64,000 nucleotides of DNA from NCBI GenBank assembly GCA_036250195.1, contig JAVHZZ010000008.1:13153434-13217433 (forward strand), written 5' to 3'. Every line of letters begins with the position of its first letter. Positions within the stretch are counted from its first letter, which is position 1. A program made the position numbers and the translations under genes. The stretch is from Mixophyes australis (Eukaryota; Chordata; Amphibia; Anura; Limnodynastidae). Positions 10,943 through 22,380 of this stretch are shown here, piece by piece. Under the pieces are notes generated by a model. The model did not search any database. It was not told the origin of the DNA and worked only from the letters and a program-made list of their open reading frames with translations.

Positions 10943-12738
10943 CAGAGTTGTGATGAACATTATTGGTACCCCTGAATGTTAAATCCATTGTGTGCAGTGT
11001 CTCCTGTAAAAAAGGAATGTGGTGAAAGCGCTTTGGTCTATAGAGACTCATGTTTGGCACAGAACAACTAAGTCTAAAACAATAACAAGTTTAAAAAACA
11101 ATAGAAGGAAAAATTATAACAATTTAAAGATGGCCATGATACAATTACTGACACTTTTTTGAGCAATTCATAGGAATTTGAAAAAAAAAAAAGAGCTAGA
11201 TTAGACTCAAGTGTGGTAAATTATAAATTAGAGAGACCTGTGATAAATTGTCAGTGCTCACATGACTTGAATTGACCAATGAATGATAGTTTTAATGTTT
11301 AAAAAGGCCACTTTTTATTCTCTGTTACTTTGTTACAATGGTGAGGACAAGAGAGCTGTCTAGGAGCATCAGAAGTTCTATTATCACCAAAAACAAGACC
11401 TCTAAAGGGTACAAGACCATCTACAAAGACCACGGCATCCCAGTTTCAGCAGTGCACAATGTTATTAAAAAGTCTGCTACTCATGGAACTGTGAAGAACT
11501 TCCCTGGACCTGGGGAAAAGAAGAAAAATGGATGAGAGAAGTCTTCAAAAGATGGTACAAACAGTGGAGAAAACACCACGTAAAATATCCAAAGAGCTAA
11601 AGACCTGGAACAATCTGGAGTGATGGGTTGAACCTGTACCATATACCGCACACTAAACCAAAAAGGACTTTATAGGCTAAGGCCAAGGAGGACCCCACTG
11701 CTGAAAAAAGACATAAAAAGGAACAAATGATCTTTGCCAAAACGTAAGTAGATAAACCACAATCCTTCTGGGCAAATGTTCTGTGGACAGAACAAACCAA
11801 AATAGAGCTCTTTGGTAATGCAGACCAGTAATTTGCTTATAGGCAACAAAATGAAGCTATTAAGGAGAAAAGTCACCCTACGATTAAATATGGTGGAGGA
11901 TCCATGATGTTGTGGGGCTGCTCTGCTGCCTCTGGTGCTGGACGCCTTGACCGCATTGAAGGAGTCATGAAATCAGAGGATTACCAAGGCATTGTGGAGC
12001 AAAATGTGCTACCCAGTGTAAGAAAACAAGGTTTGGGTGGAAGAACATGGGTCCTCCAGCACGATAAAGTACAAAAACACACACAAAAGAAAGGTTGAAA
12101 AGAAAAAGATGAATTGTTTTAAACTGTCCAGCAATGAGTCCTGGGGCTAGATTTACTAAACTGCGGGTTTGGAAAAGTGGAGATGTTGCCTATAGCAACC
12201 AATCAGATACTAGCTTTCATTTATTTTGTGCATTCTACAAAATGACAGCTAGAATCTGATTGGTTGCTATAGGCAACATCTCCACTTTTTCAAACCTGCA
12301 GTTTAGTAAATATACCCCCTGATCTCAATCCAATCTTTGGAGAGATCTGAAATCTGTCATTGGGAAAATGAATCCTGCAAAAATTCAGGAGCTTTAACAA
12401 ATTTCAACAGAAGAGTGTGAGAAACTACCAGAAGAAAGGTGCAAGAAGCTTATAGATGGCTACAAGAAGCGTTTGGCGGCAGTCATTGTAGCCAAAGTGT
12501 GTGCAACCAAACATTAAGGAAAGGTGCCTTTAATACTGCCCAGGTCATATCTTATATCTTGTCTTTGACATTACTACATGCAATTTGTAAAGGAAAGTAT
12601 TTTTGGTTGATAACTTTGGACATTCTATTAAAACATTCTAATGATACAAAACTAGTACACTTCCATTTATTTCTAAAAAATATTGCACAGGTTACAAAAA
12701 AATTCAAGGCTGTCAATAATGTTGACCAGAACTCCACA
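10943..12738 (+). pseudogene. Tc1-like transposon relic with dead transposase
   Basis: Ends CAGAGTTGTGATGAACATTA and, inverted, GGAGTTCTGGTCAACATTAT form imperfect terminal repeats, with TA just left of the element. The first frame (11338) encodes the N-terminal helix-turn-helix domain (MVRTRELSRSIRSSIITKNK). A later frame (11904) encodes MLWGCSAASGAGRLDRIEG and VLQHDKVQKHT, the block holding the second catalytic Asp of DD34E transposases. Many stops and shifts separate them. A palindromic MITE at 12143-12319 interrupts it between the QHD block and the DLNPIE-equivalent block. Confidence 0.88.
12143..12319. mobile_element. Palindromic MITE, family A (copy A2), nested in the Tc1 relic
   Basis: GGGGCTAGATTTACTAAACT to AGTTTAGTAAATATACCCCC, with GCCTATAGCAACCAATCAGA facing TCTGATTGGTTGCTATAGGC. 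It splits the Tc1 sequence ...GAGTCCTG / GATCTCAATCC. Confidence 0.88.
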
Positions 12739-13560
12739 GGAAATGTTTAAAAAAACACATTAACGCAGCTGAACTTCTTGCAAATGACAACTTAGCAGGC
12801 AAGTATGGATTTAGGATGTGAGCTAATGTTAGGGATATGTGACAGGATACAGACTATCAGTTGAAGTTAGTCTCTCAGCTGTTTAGTACTTCTCCTATCC
12901 TGGTCCTTTTGTTGGGAAGTCTAATGGTGGACTCACTGGACTGGTGGGCCCAGGACAAATGCCCTGTTTGCTCCTCGAACAGTCCCAGTAACACAAGTCA
13001 CTTCTATAGTGAATGGATAGGCTACGATCTCATGAATATTAGTTGAGCTCACAAAATAATTGTCAACATTGTATGCAAGTGACATGCCTACTTTAGGGTA
13101 TACCAAGTTAATATGTTTGGATAGAGTTTCGTCTGGCCAACACAGTTATTTGAGCTGCTATTGCTTCTCCAGTAAGGGATTTCTTCCTTGTTGCCTCCCC
13201 AATAGGGCATTTAATCCTCGTTGACTGAAGAGTCTCTATATCTTGGAACAGGTCAGTTCAGTTAACTATGGATTGTCTTAATGAGTAGAGTCAACGTCTT
13301 CAACTGTGGTCAGAGGGAGAGTTATAGTTTTGTGCGCAGTGAGTGGATGGGGATGTACATTGTGATTCAGAAAGAGACTAATATGGGTTGTAAAATATAT
13401 TGCGAGTACTGAGATGTCTAAGCCAGAGAGGGGACTCTTGGGACTATACAGTACACTGGCATAATGAAGCTATTGTGTATACTAATATGACGAGACTATA
13501 TTATATACTGGCATGATGAAACTACACTGTAGACTTTAATGGTGGAAGTATACTGTACAC
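12739..13560. other. Intergenic DNA with no recognised feature
   Basis: A loosely repeated ACTGGCATGATGAAACTA-type motif appears at 13450-13550; otherwise nothing seen. Confidence 0.45.
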
Positions 13561-13732
13561 CAGGGGTCCTCCAATCCAGTCCTCAACAGGTCATGTTTTC
13601 AGGATTTCTGTCTGTAGAAACAGGTGGGATAATTCCTGACCCAGAACAATAGATTAATTCATCTGTGCGTGATTAAAGAAATTGTGAAAACATGAACTGT
13701 TGGTAGCTCTTGAGGACTGGGTTTGAGCACTG
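13561..13732. mobile_element. hAT-like MITE with CAGGGGT/CACTG ends
   Basis: CAGGGGTCCTCCAATCCAGT and, inverted at the right end, TGAGGACTGGGTTTGAGCAC form terminal repeats; internal GTTTTCAGGATTT faces AAATTGTGAAAAC. A clear 8-bp target duplication was not found. Confidence 0.6.
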
Positions 13733-14558
13733 GGTAAAGATACCATTACCTAATTCCCCTAGGTTTCTATCCTGTCTTATATAAAGTTCAGGGGTAAGAT
13801 TAAAATGTGTCACTTCTACTCAGGGCTTTCTGGAGCACGTGGAAGATGCAGAGCTGGCTGCATTCTCTCTTCCATTCCATAACAGGTTTATCTAGCTGCA
13901 GGCATGATCATGCAGTCTCCCTATTTATAGAGGAGTAACAGAGCATTTGCTGGGGTAACTTTGCTTGGGTTGCGTCTAGGTCAGATATACCGGAGCAGAA
14001 GTAATTTTGATTCATTTATTTTATATATGCTTTTCTAATAAAATGGTCTGTGGGCCTCAAATGCTTATTGTGATGACACTGTCTCATAGACTGTTCTTAT
14101 AAAGTGTGAGTGGGATTTGGTTTCAAACAATCCTCAACTGGTATGAATATCCTATATAGCATACTGGCATGATGTACATGCTATACAGGAATTAAGAAGC
14201 TTTACTCTGTTACATTATCAGCTGGCCTGTTTATACACACAGGCAAATTGTCATAACCAGGTTTGGCCAAAAGTGCAGTTCCCTTGATTGCATGAAGCTG
14301 GAGTGGCGTGGCCATCACCACGTGGCCTAATGGGCATAACTTTTGCTGCATGACACATCGTGAGGCACAATGTGACTGAAATCTTGTAGCCCTAACCATA
14401 CACACAGTGCAACACATTTACTGTTATACACTTTGCCAGGTTTGTGCGCCCTGCCATAGTCATTTGGTGTTTTACATAGGTAGGGTATGCTACATTCTGT
14501 GGACTTTACCTGGGAGTGTAAAAATATTGTTTTACCGTTTTCTCGCAAAATATTGCTC
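13733..14558. other. Intergenic DNA with no recognised feature
   Basis: No coding or repeat family recognised. Confidence 0.45.
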
Positions 14559-15170
14559 ATTCCTGTTATGATTCCTAGTGCATTCATGAAGAGCAACGGA
14601 AGTATTAAGCACAGTGTCTTTATTCAGGTAAATACATAAACAAAGATAACTCAAATCCACGGATAAGAACAGGTTCCAAAAGAGACTGTATAGTAAAATG
14701 GTAGGAACAGGTATTATAAGTTTACCCCAGTCCAGAAGGCACAAGGCTGTCCAGGGAAGCAGACAGAGTCCAGGGATCAAGCAGAGATCAGAAAAACAAA
14801 ATCCAAATAGCCAGGCAGAGATCAAGGTCACAAGCAAATAAGCAAGGTCCAGAAGTCGAGCCAAAGGTCAGGGCAACAGGCAAACCAGCAGGGTCCAGGA
14901 ATCAAGCCGAGGGTCACAACAGAAGATCAAGCAGTGGAGCAAACACAGGAACAGGGCAGCAGCAGCCACGAACAAATTGATGAACTGCCCAGAGCACAGC
15001 TTGAGGCAGGTATTTGAAGCAGTGCGACAGGTGCAGTTCTAATTAGGCATCATGCAAGGAGATTAACTCCTTCAGGCATGTAGAAGAGTTCAGGAACAGA
15101 ATAGCAGCACCTCTGGTGGTATGAGGTACTGCTGCTAGATACAAAGAACAGGCAGAGTCATAACAATTCC
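14559..15170 (-). mobile_element. Solo LTR, 602 bp (14564-15165) with 5-bp target duplication ATTCC
   Basis: The ends are TGTTATGATTC and GAGTCATAACA, the TG...CA inverted ends typical of LTRs. The flanks are exact ATTCC copies at 14559-14563 and 15166-15170. An AATAAA on the minus strand, about 55 bp before the minus-strand 3' end, sets the likely orientation. No internal retroelement genes lie next to it, so it is a recombined solo LTR; the LTR family is not identified. Confidence 0.82.
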
Positions 15171-16654
15171 ATACTATTTTACTAAAGTTGAAGTCATAAA
15201 ATGATGGCCCCATTAGGTCTTCTGTTTGAGTGCCCTGGAGGTTGTGTGTTCTTTCCATGTCTGCTTGGGATTATTCCAGGTGCTTAAGATTCCTCCCAAT
15301 GTTCAAAAGTAAACCGGTAGGTTAATTGGCTTTTAATTTAAGTGCACATGGAAATTAGATTGTGAGCTCCACTTGGGTAGGGTTTGATGTGAATGCATAA
15401 ACATCATGGGCCTGATTTTGGACACATTCTGGGTGTAAAATATGCTGCCTGTAAAAATAGTGTATTTCTGCTGAATCAAACGCTTCACCACATACGTACA
15501 ACTCTGTGCCTGTAGTATTTACTCCAGGTTCATGTCAGACATACATACACTCACGTCCGCAAACACGGAACCGGGTCATAAGGAAAGACAGAAAGACAAA
15601 AAAACACATTTCCTATTAGACCCAATATAATATAGCAGATATTATATTCCTTCTCGTGTAAGACTGAGAGTAGCAAAAATAAAATATTTGTAAAATACGT
15701 CAACACAATTCCATAATATATGCGCGATCAGTGGAGAATGCACCTATCAGCTTCAGAGTGTGAATTCGCAATCAGCCAATCAGAAGCTTTAATGAGCGCA
15801 TCTGCAGTTCCGTTCGGGTCCGCATCTGTTTGCAATTACACAAGCGCATCTTTGCTGTACTCTCCCCATGTTAGACTGTCCCTTTCCTCCCCAGTGGATA
15901 GCAGAAGTATGTATAGATACGTGCATACACGCATATTGCATATAGCTTTTTTTCTGAGCATGCGCTGTACGAATTTGTAGATTTTTCACCACACAATAGA
16001 TCGTACGTTCAACTCAGCACTGGACTCTATATATCTACGGGGTTGCATAATATATTTGTTCTCTAGAAATAAAGCATATTAATAATGCTATATACTTTAA
16101 TTCTTCGATATATTGTTGTCTATTTTGTTTTTCCAAAATTACCATATTTTCCCCACAAATAAGAAAAGACTCTCAGACTATATTTTCATTTGTTCATTTC
16201 CACCCTGGAATTAAAATACCTGACAGAAATCCACTTCCAGAAAGTGCAGAAAATGTAAATTAAAAGTAATTAGGGCTACAGACAGACCATATACAGAGTA
16301 TATATAACAGCGAGATTTAGGATGACAGGAACACAGGCATTACTGAAAGCAAAGAGGATGTAAATTTAATTAGCGACCCTGATGATTAGTTTATAATTGC
16401 TATATAAATTATTTTTGCAATTTCTCAGATTCTCATTAAAATCCCCATTAAAACCTCTTAACATCATATTTAAAGATATATCTTCATTTACACAACTGTC
16501 TGTTTCACTGCGTTAGATTTGTGGATCATTTATAATTACAATGAAATACATCATTTTTGGGGGGAAAAAACATAGGAATACAACAGCATAACATAAATAA
16601 TAATCATTGCACGTTCCTTAATTCTATTATTAAATATAGGAATTAGTCATATGT
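15171..16654. other. Intergenic DNA with a decayed SINE at about 15222-15405
   Basis: TTCTTTCCATGTCTGC, GTAGGTTAATTGGC and GATTGTGAGCTCC at 15250-15375 are a diverged body and tail of the SINE family. The rest shows no recognised feature. Confidence 0.5.
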
Positions 16655-16863
16655 GGCAGCACGGTGGCTCAGTAGTTAGCACTTCTGCCTCACAGCACTG
16701 GGGTCATGAGCTAGATTCCCGACCATGGCCTTATCTGTGTGGAGTTTGTATGTTCTCCCCGTGTTTGCGTGGGTTTCCTCCTGGTGCTCCGGTTTCCTCC
16801 CACACTCCGAAAACATATTGGTAGGCTAATTGGCTGCTATCAAAATTGACCCTAGTCTCTGTC

Positions 16864-16902
<39 letters not shown>

Positions 16903-17007
16903 GGGAATTTAGACTGTAAGCCCCAGTGAGGCAGGGACTGATGTGAGTGAGTTCTCTGTACAGCGCTGCAGAATTAGTGGCGCTATATAAATAACTGATG
17001 ATGATGG
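16655..17007 (+). mobile_element. tRNA-headed SINE, full-length copy
   Basis: The head GGCAGCACGGTGGCTCAGTA holds a pol III box A (TGGCTCAGTAG); GAGCTAGATTCCC is the box B region. Then come TTCTCCCCGTGTTTGCGTGG, TCCGGTTTCCTCCCACACTC, a (GT)n tract and a tail GCGCTATATAAATAACTG plus (GATGAT). The tail resembles L2 LINE 3' ends, so mobilisation by an L2-like reverse transcriptase is inferred. Confidence 0.88.
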
Positions 17008-18952
17008 TGTACATTGCAAACAATAGGATAGTTAAAGGGTAACGCCAACTAAAACTTAATTTTAGAAAACATCCCTCATACCCCCAACTAGTTGTAACCC
17101 GTGGATTCAATGTCAAGGACCCTTTTAATTCAAGAGAACCACTTGTCGTCCCCCCTCTACCCCTCATCCGTCCCTGGGAAGGAAGGGTTTCAACAGCTCT
17201 GTACAATCACCTTTTATGTTCTAAACACAACTTGAATTTGAACTGCTTCCAGTTCTTACTCTTTGCTCTCAGTAGACACCTCTGAAAACTTAAAGTGCGC
17301 CTAGGTTTGCATAGAGGTGGAAAATCCAGATGAGGCTCATTGTGAAAAAGTGTATAGCTACATCTAAGGTTTAGAACCAACCTAACTCCATTTTTCTCCT
17401 ACAATACTCGTTTATGTCTTTAATTGATAATGACAAAAATGAGTCATTAGGAGATTCTTACCTTGTGGAAAGTTTGTGTTTGAAGCTTTGTTTTACATGG
17501 GGCTAAGTGGACCTAGAAATGCACTTTTCCACCAAAGTTCAACCAGGTATAGATTGCACACCATTAAAAGTACAAGATGAGACCCGACTTTTGGCCAGCT
17601 CAGATCACGGGCAGAGATCAAGACATTCAACGGAGTGGACATTACTATATGCCTCTCAACACAGTCCTAGAAGTGCCATTTATACCCTTTTATATAATTT
17701 TAACTATCTTATAACTCAAACTGAAGATCCTACTCTGGTCCTCACTCCATCCAACTCCACTTAGTTGGCGATTCAAGCTTCTGCTCTTCCACAAACACCA
17801 CCCTCTTGCTCCGAAAACCTAGGCGCTTTGGAGGACATCTAGGCGCACTTCCACAAATCGAGGCATAAGATTTTGTGCTGCACCCGAAGAACCATTTTTG
17901 GGACAAATTAAAAAAATAATAATAACTCCAGCTCTTTGCTCCAGCGGAACAACTGATTGGGTGACACCGTCCTTGTATAGTGGCAGTTTGAGCTATGGAT
18001 GCTTAGGAAAAGCGAGAATTATTCTGCAGACCCTCATAACCCACAGTGGAAATACAATGAAAGAGGAAATTTACTTGTTTGTGCGTCAATGAAAATGGAT
18101 TTTTTTTTTTACTTTAAAACACTGATTTCCAAATGAACTAGACGAAGATTGAAATAATCCATCCTGGTGATAAACATACTAAGCATTAAAGAGGATGACG
18201 TTTTTTGCACACAATTAAGAAAGACTCTTATAGTTAATATAATCTCTGTTTACCAATTTCCACCTGCTTACTATCAATACATGTTGTAACACACACTCTC
18301 ACTAGGAACCCAGCAATTATCCACACATATTCTCCTCATCAACACCTCTGTTGTTCTAATAATCACTATAACCCCAGCCAGTTAGCTTTACAAAACTCCC
18401 AATGCTCATTAAATTACCTTCATCATACTGACGACCCCTCGATTAATCACCAAGCACTCAGTTCATCAAGAGCTGTTCACTTAACCAAGAGGGCCTCCAA
18501 CAAGCAGCAGCCGCATCGCCGCACTAACAATCCCTCCGGCAGCGCTCTCCTGCTTAATTAACCATTTTCAAAAGCACCCTCAGTAGTGGCGATTCACGAA
18601 TTTAGTGGTCCTGTGTAACAGAAGTGCTTGCTCCCCTTCTTATGCGACAAGGGGAGAATGGTGAGGAACCAAATGTGACAAGGGAAGAGCGAGGAGGGTG
18701 TATGTGACATATAATAGGGTCTAGTTATTAACTAGAGAAATGCCAGATTTATCAAGAACTCCCGCAATGATAACACTGGTGGCAGTTATCTCCGACGATG
18801 GTCTGCCCCATGCATGGGGAAACATATTTAACAAAGCATTGAAATAAGACATATACCTCTACAATCTTCAATGCACTAGGGGATCCACCATGCTGTTTAC
18901 GCTACATACCATGGTTGTGTGGGCCAGAATAAACACTCTGAAGCACCGGGGT
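17008..18952. other. Intergenic DNA with no recognised feature
   Basis: Nearly 2 kb with no gene, splice-supported frame or recognised repeat family. Confidence 0.45.
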
Positions 18953-19246
18953 CATAGGCAAGCCGAGGGGCGGTTTCCTAGTGCCTGGAAACCACCCTCC
19001 AAACCTGAGGAACTGTATAATTGAGGTGGCTGGACTCTGCCCCTGCTTCACGCGGCTCTGCTTGAAAAGAGAGAGTTGCGTGCACCTAGCAGTAGTGCAC
19101 ACAGCATTGCCCATGTATATTATAGAGAAAGGAAGAGTTGGAGAGCAGCCAAACACTGTCTAATATTATAGCCACACCCTCATGCATGCTGGTCACGCCC
19201 ACTGGTGGTGTGGAAAGCCCCCTCTACAAATCCTGCGTTTGCCACG
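18953..19246 (-). mobile_element. Family D element (copy D2)
   Basis: Inverse orientation of the copy at 8021: CATAGGCAAGCCGAGGGG to AAATCCTGCGTTTGCC. A (G)n run follows. Together with D3 it forms an inverted pair about 415 bp apart. Confidence 0.75.
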
Positions 19247-19660
19247 GGGGGGGGGGGGGTGTATATGATGGAAGAGGGTGGCAAGTGAGTAAACGTGAGT
19301 AGACCACTTGAACATCCAGCACTGTGTCTCCCTTTTCGACCATACATACCTTGCTGCTTCAGAATTGGTTGTCTGTCTTGGTCGATCCCAATGTATCAGG
19401 CGATCGGCACTGGGGACTTCAACCCTCTTTAACAAGCAGGACCTCCATTCGTCAACAGGCCCTTGGTTAAGTTGCCTTGTCTAGGAAGTAGTCAACTACA
19501 GTGGTTGACTACATTCATAGGCAGTTATAAGTGTCATTTGCGTTGGGCCATGAATAGCATGCAGTTGGGTTCATTGGTGTCAGGTCCGTCTCTGAGCATA
19601 CGCACAGCTATTTCACGCAAGATACACTATGCAAATGGACGTAAGTCCAAACAAGGGTCA

Positions 19661-19965
19661 CAGGGGCAAACACAGGATTTGTAAAGGGGGTCTCCACACC
19701 ACGCCACCAGTGGGCGTGACCAGCATGCATGGGGGCGTGGCTATAATTTTAGACAGTGCTTGGCTGCTCTCCAACTCTTCCTATCCCTATAATATACATG
19801 AGCAATGCTGCGTGCACTACTGTTAGATGCACGCAGCTCTACCCTTTTCAAGCAGAGCCGTGTGAAGCTGGGGCAGGGTCCAGCCAACTCAATTATACAG
19901 TGCCCCAGGCTTGGAGGGGGGTTTCCAGGCACTAGGATCTCCCCCCCCCACTCGGTTTGCCTATG
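19661..19965 (+). mobile_element. Family D element (copy D3)
   Basis: CAGGGGCAAACACAGGATTT to CTCGGTTTGCCTATG, closely similar to D1 and D5. Confidence 0.78.
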
Positions 19966-20941
19966 GGTCAGGCACAAAGACAATGTTATCTAACTGACTA
20001 CCACTATAACCCTTTCTGATAACTGACAAACCTTCATATTACCATCTGCAACAAAGCAGGAGATCAAATAAAATTTGCGTGTGAATAGACAATAATAAAT
20101 ATTATATGTTACATTAATTTAACATTGTGAAAAAACAAGACTATAAAACACATTTTTAAAATGAAGTTTCAAAGCATTTTCAGTTTGCAGGAGCAGTTAA
20201 TTAGACATGCTAACACCCATATTTAAGCTATAGTGTAAATTAGTAGCTGAAAAAAGTAGGATTCTGCAAGAGTAAATATAACTTATAAAATATATTATGT
20301 TTGGAATCAATTATATTGTTACGAGCTCACAGCAGAAAAAAAGTAGGAACTTCAAAGTGTTTGTTTGAAATAATTACATTGGATTTTATATCTATCTAGG
20401 ACATTTTCTTTCAATTCTGGTTCAACACCAGAAAATGTGTAAAAATACAATTTATAATAAGAAATTAAACCAAATAAAAATAATACAGCAGTCAGCAATG
20501 TAGGGAGACATCCTATCCCCCTTTTCCAACGGTTTCTTCTGTAACAAATTCAAAATCATGAATACAAATGTATGTATAGCATAAATGCTTTTATTGTCAT
20601 GTTTTCATATGATTTTGCATAATAAACACAGCGTACAGCAGGTGTGTAGCATCGGTGTTTAATAACTGACAAGAGAGCACTTTTTAACTTACTGGAATTA
20701 AATATGGAGCGAGTGTTCAGCAAAGTGATTTCTAGGGTCATTTTTTACTGGGTGCCCACCGATCAGTAGCAGATGTGGGGAGCAGACTCTGTTATTATAT
20801 AAGTTTAACGCACATGGAGCGTCAGTGACAGTAACGGAAGCAACAGCAAGATTTCGAGGTGGGGCAAATGCTTGATTTCGGAACAATGCAACACAAGAAC
20901 CTGCTGCATTCAGCATTTTGCAGATACTTTTTTGCAGACAA
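19966..20941. other. AT-rich intergenic DNA
   Basis: No recognised gene or repeat. Confidence 0.45.
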
Positions 20942-21278
20942 AGGGCCTGAGTCATTAAGGAACTTAAATTTAGAAGTTTCTTATTTAAGTCTCCTGGACA
21001 AAACCAATGGTACAATGCAAGGGGTGAAAATTAGATTTCTGTTTTGCACATAAGTTAAATACTGACTGTTTTTTCATATAGCACACAAATACTTCATAGC
21101 TTATTTGTGCACTGAAATTTAAAGTTGATATTTGTGTGTTACATGAAAAAACAGTCAGTATTTAACTTATGTGCAAAACAGAAAACTACTTTTCACCCCT
21201 TGCATTGTAACATGGTTTTGTCCAGGAGACTTAAATAAGAAACTTCTTAAATTTAAGCTCCTTAATGAATCAGGCCCC
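20942..21278. mobile_element. Palindromic MITE, family B (copy B1)
   Basis: About 335 bp inverted repeat: GGGCCTGAGTCATTAAGGAA at the left faces CTTAATGAATCAGGCCCC at the right. The inner arms TTGCACATAAGTTAAATACT and AGTATTTAACTTATGTGCAA pair as well. Confidence 0.85.
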
Positions 21279-21280
21279 TA

Positions 21281-21396
21281 GTATTTAACTTATGTGCAAA
21301 ATAATAAACTAATTTGCACCCCTTGCATTGTAACATGGTTTGTCCCGGAGAACATTTACTCCTTTTTTTTCCTTACTATCCTTAATGACTCAGGCC
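21281..21396. mobile_element. Half copy of a family B MITE
   Basis: Repeats the right half of B1 (TATTTAACTTATGTGCAAAA to TTAATGACTCAGGCCC) directly after it. The text is closer to the copy at 33820-34134 than to its neighbour, suggesting a second subfamily. Confidence 0.7.
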
Positions 21397-21893
21397 CGAA
21401 GTGTTTTACCGGAAATTACAAATTTGGTCACGATGTGTTCCATTGTGTATGATGGTATGTAATATATAACTAACTAGCAATAAATATTAGCAACTGTTTA
21501 TCCAGTGCTCATACAGAAGCAGTTGCAGAGAAGTATTAGCACCATACAGGGGGGAAACCATGTGACTTCTCTTTAGCTCCACGTCACCTGACAGTCATCT
21601 GTGTGATTGGCCATTGATAGTTCCTGCTGTGTGAAAGCGTGGATGAGGCTGGGAGCGATGCCGTAGCGTGACACAAGCTGCGCTACATCATTCTAAGTGG
21701 TAGAATGAGAGCCGGTTTTAAAGAAGAAGAGATGCAGGGCAACTATCTAGCCTGGTCCCATTCATCATACTACAACTCCCAGTACAATACTACATAGAAT
21801 ACACAGAACAATGGACGCACAATTGTCCACGGCTAACAGCTGCTGAAAATGACATGAAGATAAGTGTGTAGCTGTCCATATAGGTCAGCAATC

Positions 21894-22155
21894 TGGCACA
21901 GTGGTTAGCACTGCTGCTTTGCAGCGCTGAGGTCATGGGTCCTGTCTATATGTTCTCCCTGTGTTCATGTGGGTTTCTTCCATGTGCGCCAGCTTCCTCC
22001 CACACTCCAAAGACATACAGACAGGTTAATTGGCCACTGACAAAATTAACCCTAGTCTGTGTGGTAGGAAATGTAGATTGCAAGCTCTCCATGTGAACGA
22101 TTAAATATTCTTTAGAAATCACTTTGTAATATGTAGACACTTTGTAAATAACTGC
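21894..22155 (+). mobile_element. tRNA-headed SINE, diverged copy
   Basis: TGGCACAGTGGTTAGCACTG, TGTTCTCCCTGTGTTCATG, CAGGTTAATTGGCCACTGAC and TAGATTGCAAGCTC; the tail is diverged and (GT)n is missing. Confidence 0.72.
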
Positions 22156-22380
22156 TAACAAATATATAGTATTCACAATTCTGATCAGACATTAGGCAGT
22201 ATTGCGGTCATTAGATATGAAAACGAAAATGCACATACATGTAAAAAAAAAGAATGATACAAAAAGTAATTTGCACATTACTGTAAACCCCCATACATTA
22301 ACATTAAACATAATCTTTATATAAATATAACCATCTTTCAAAATTTTGGACTACGGATTAGTATTCAGACTCTCATTTCA

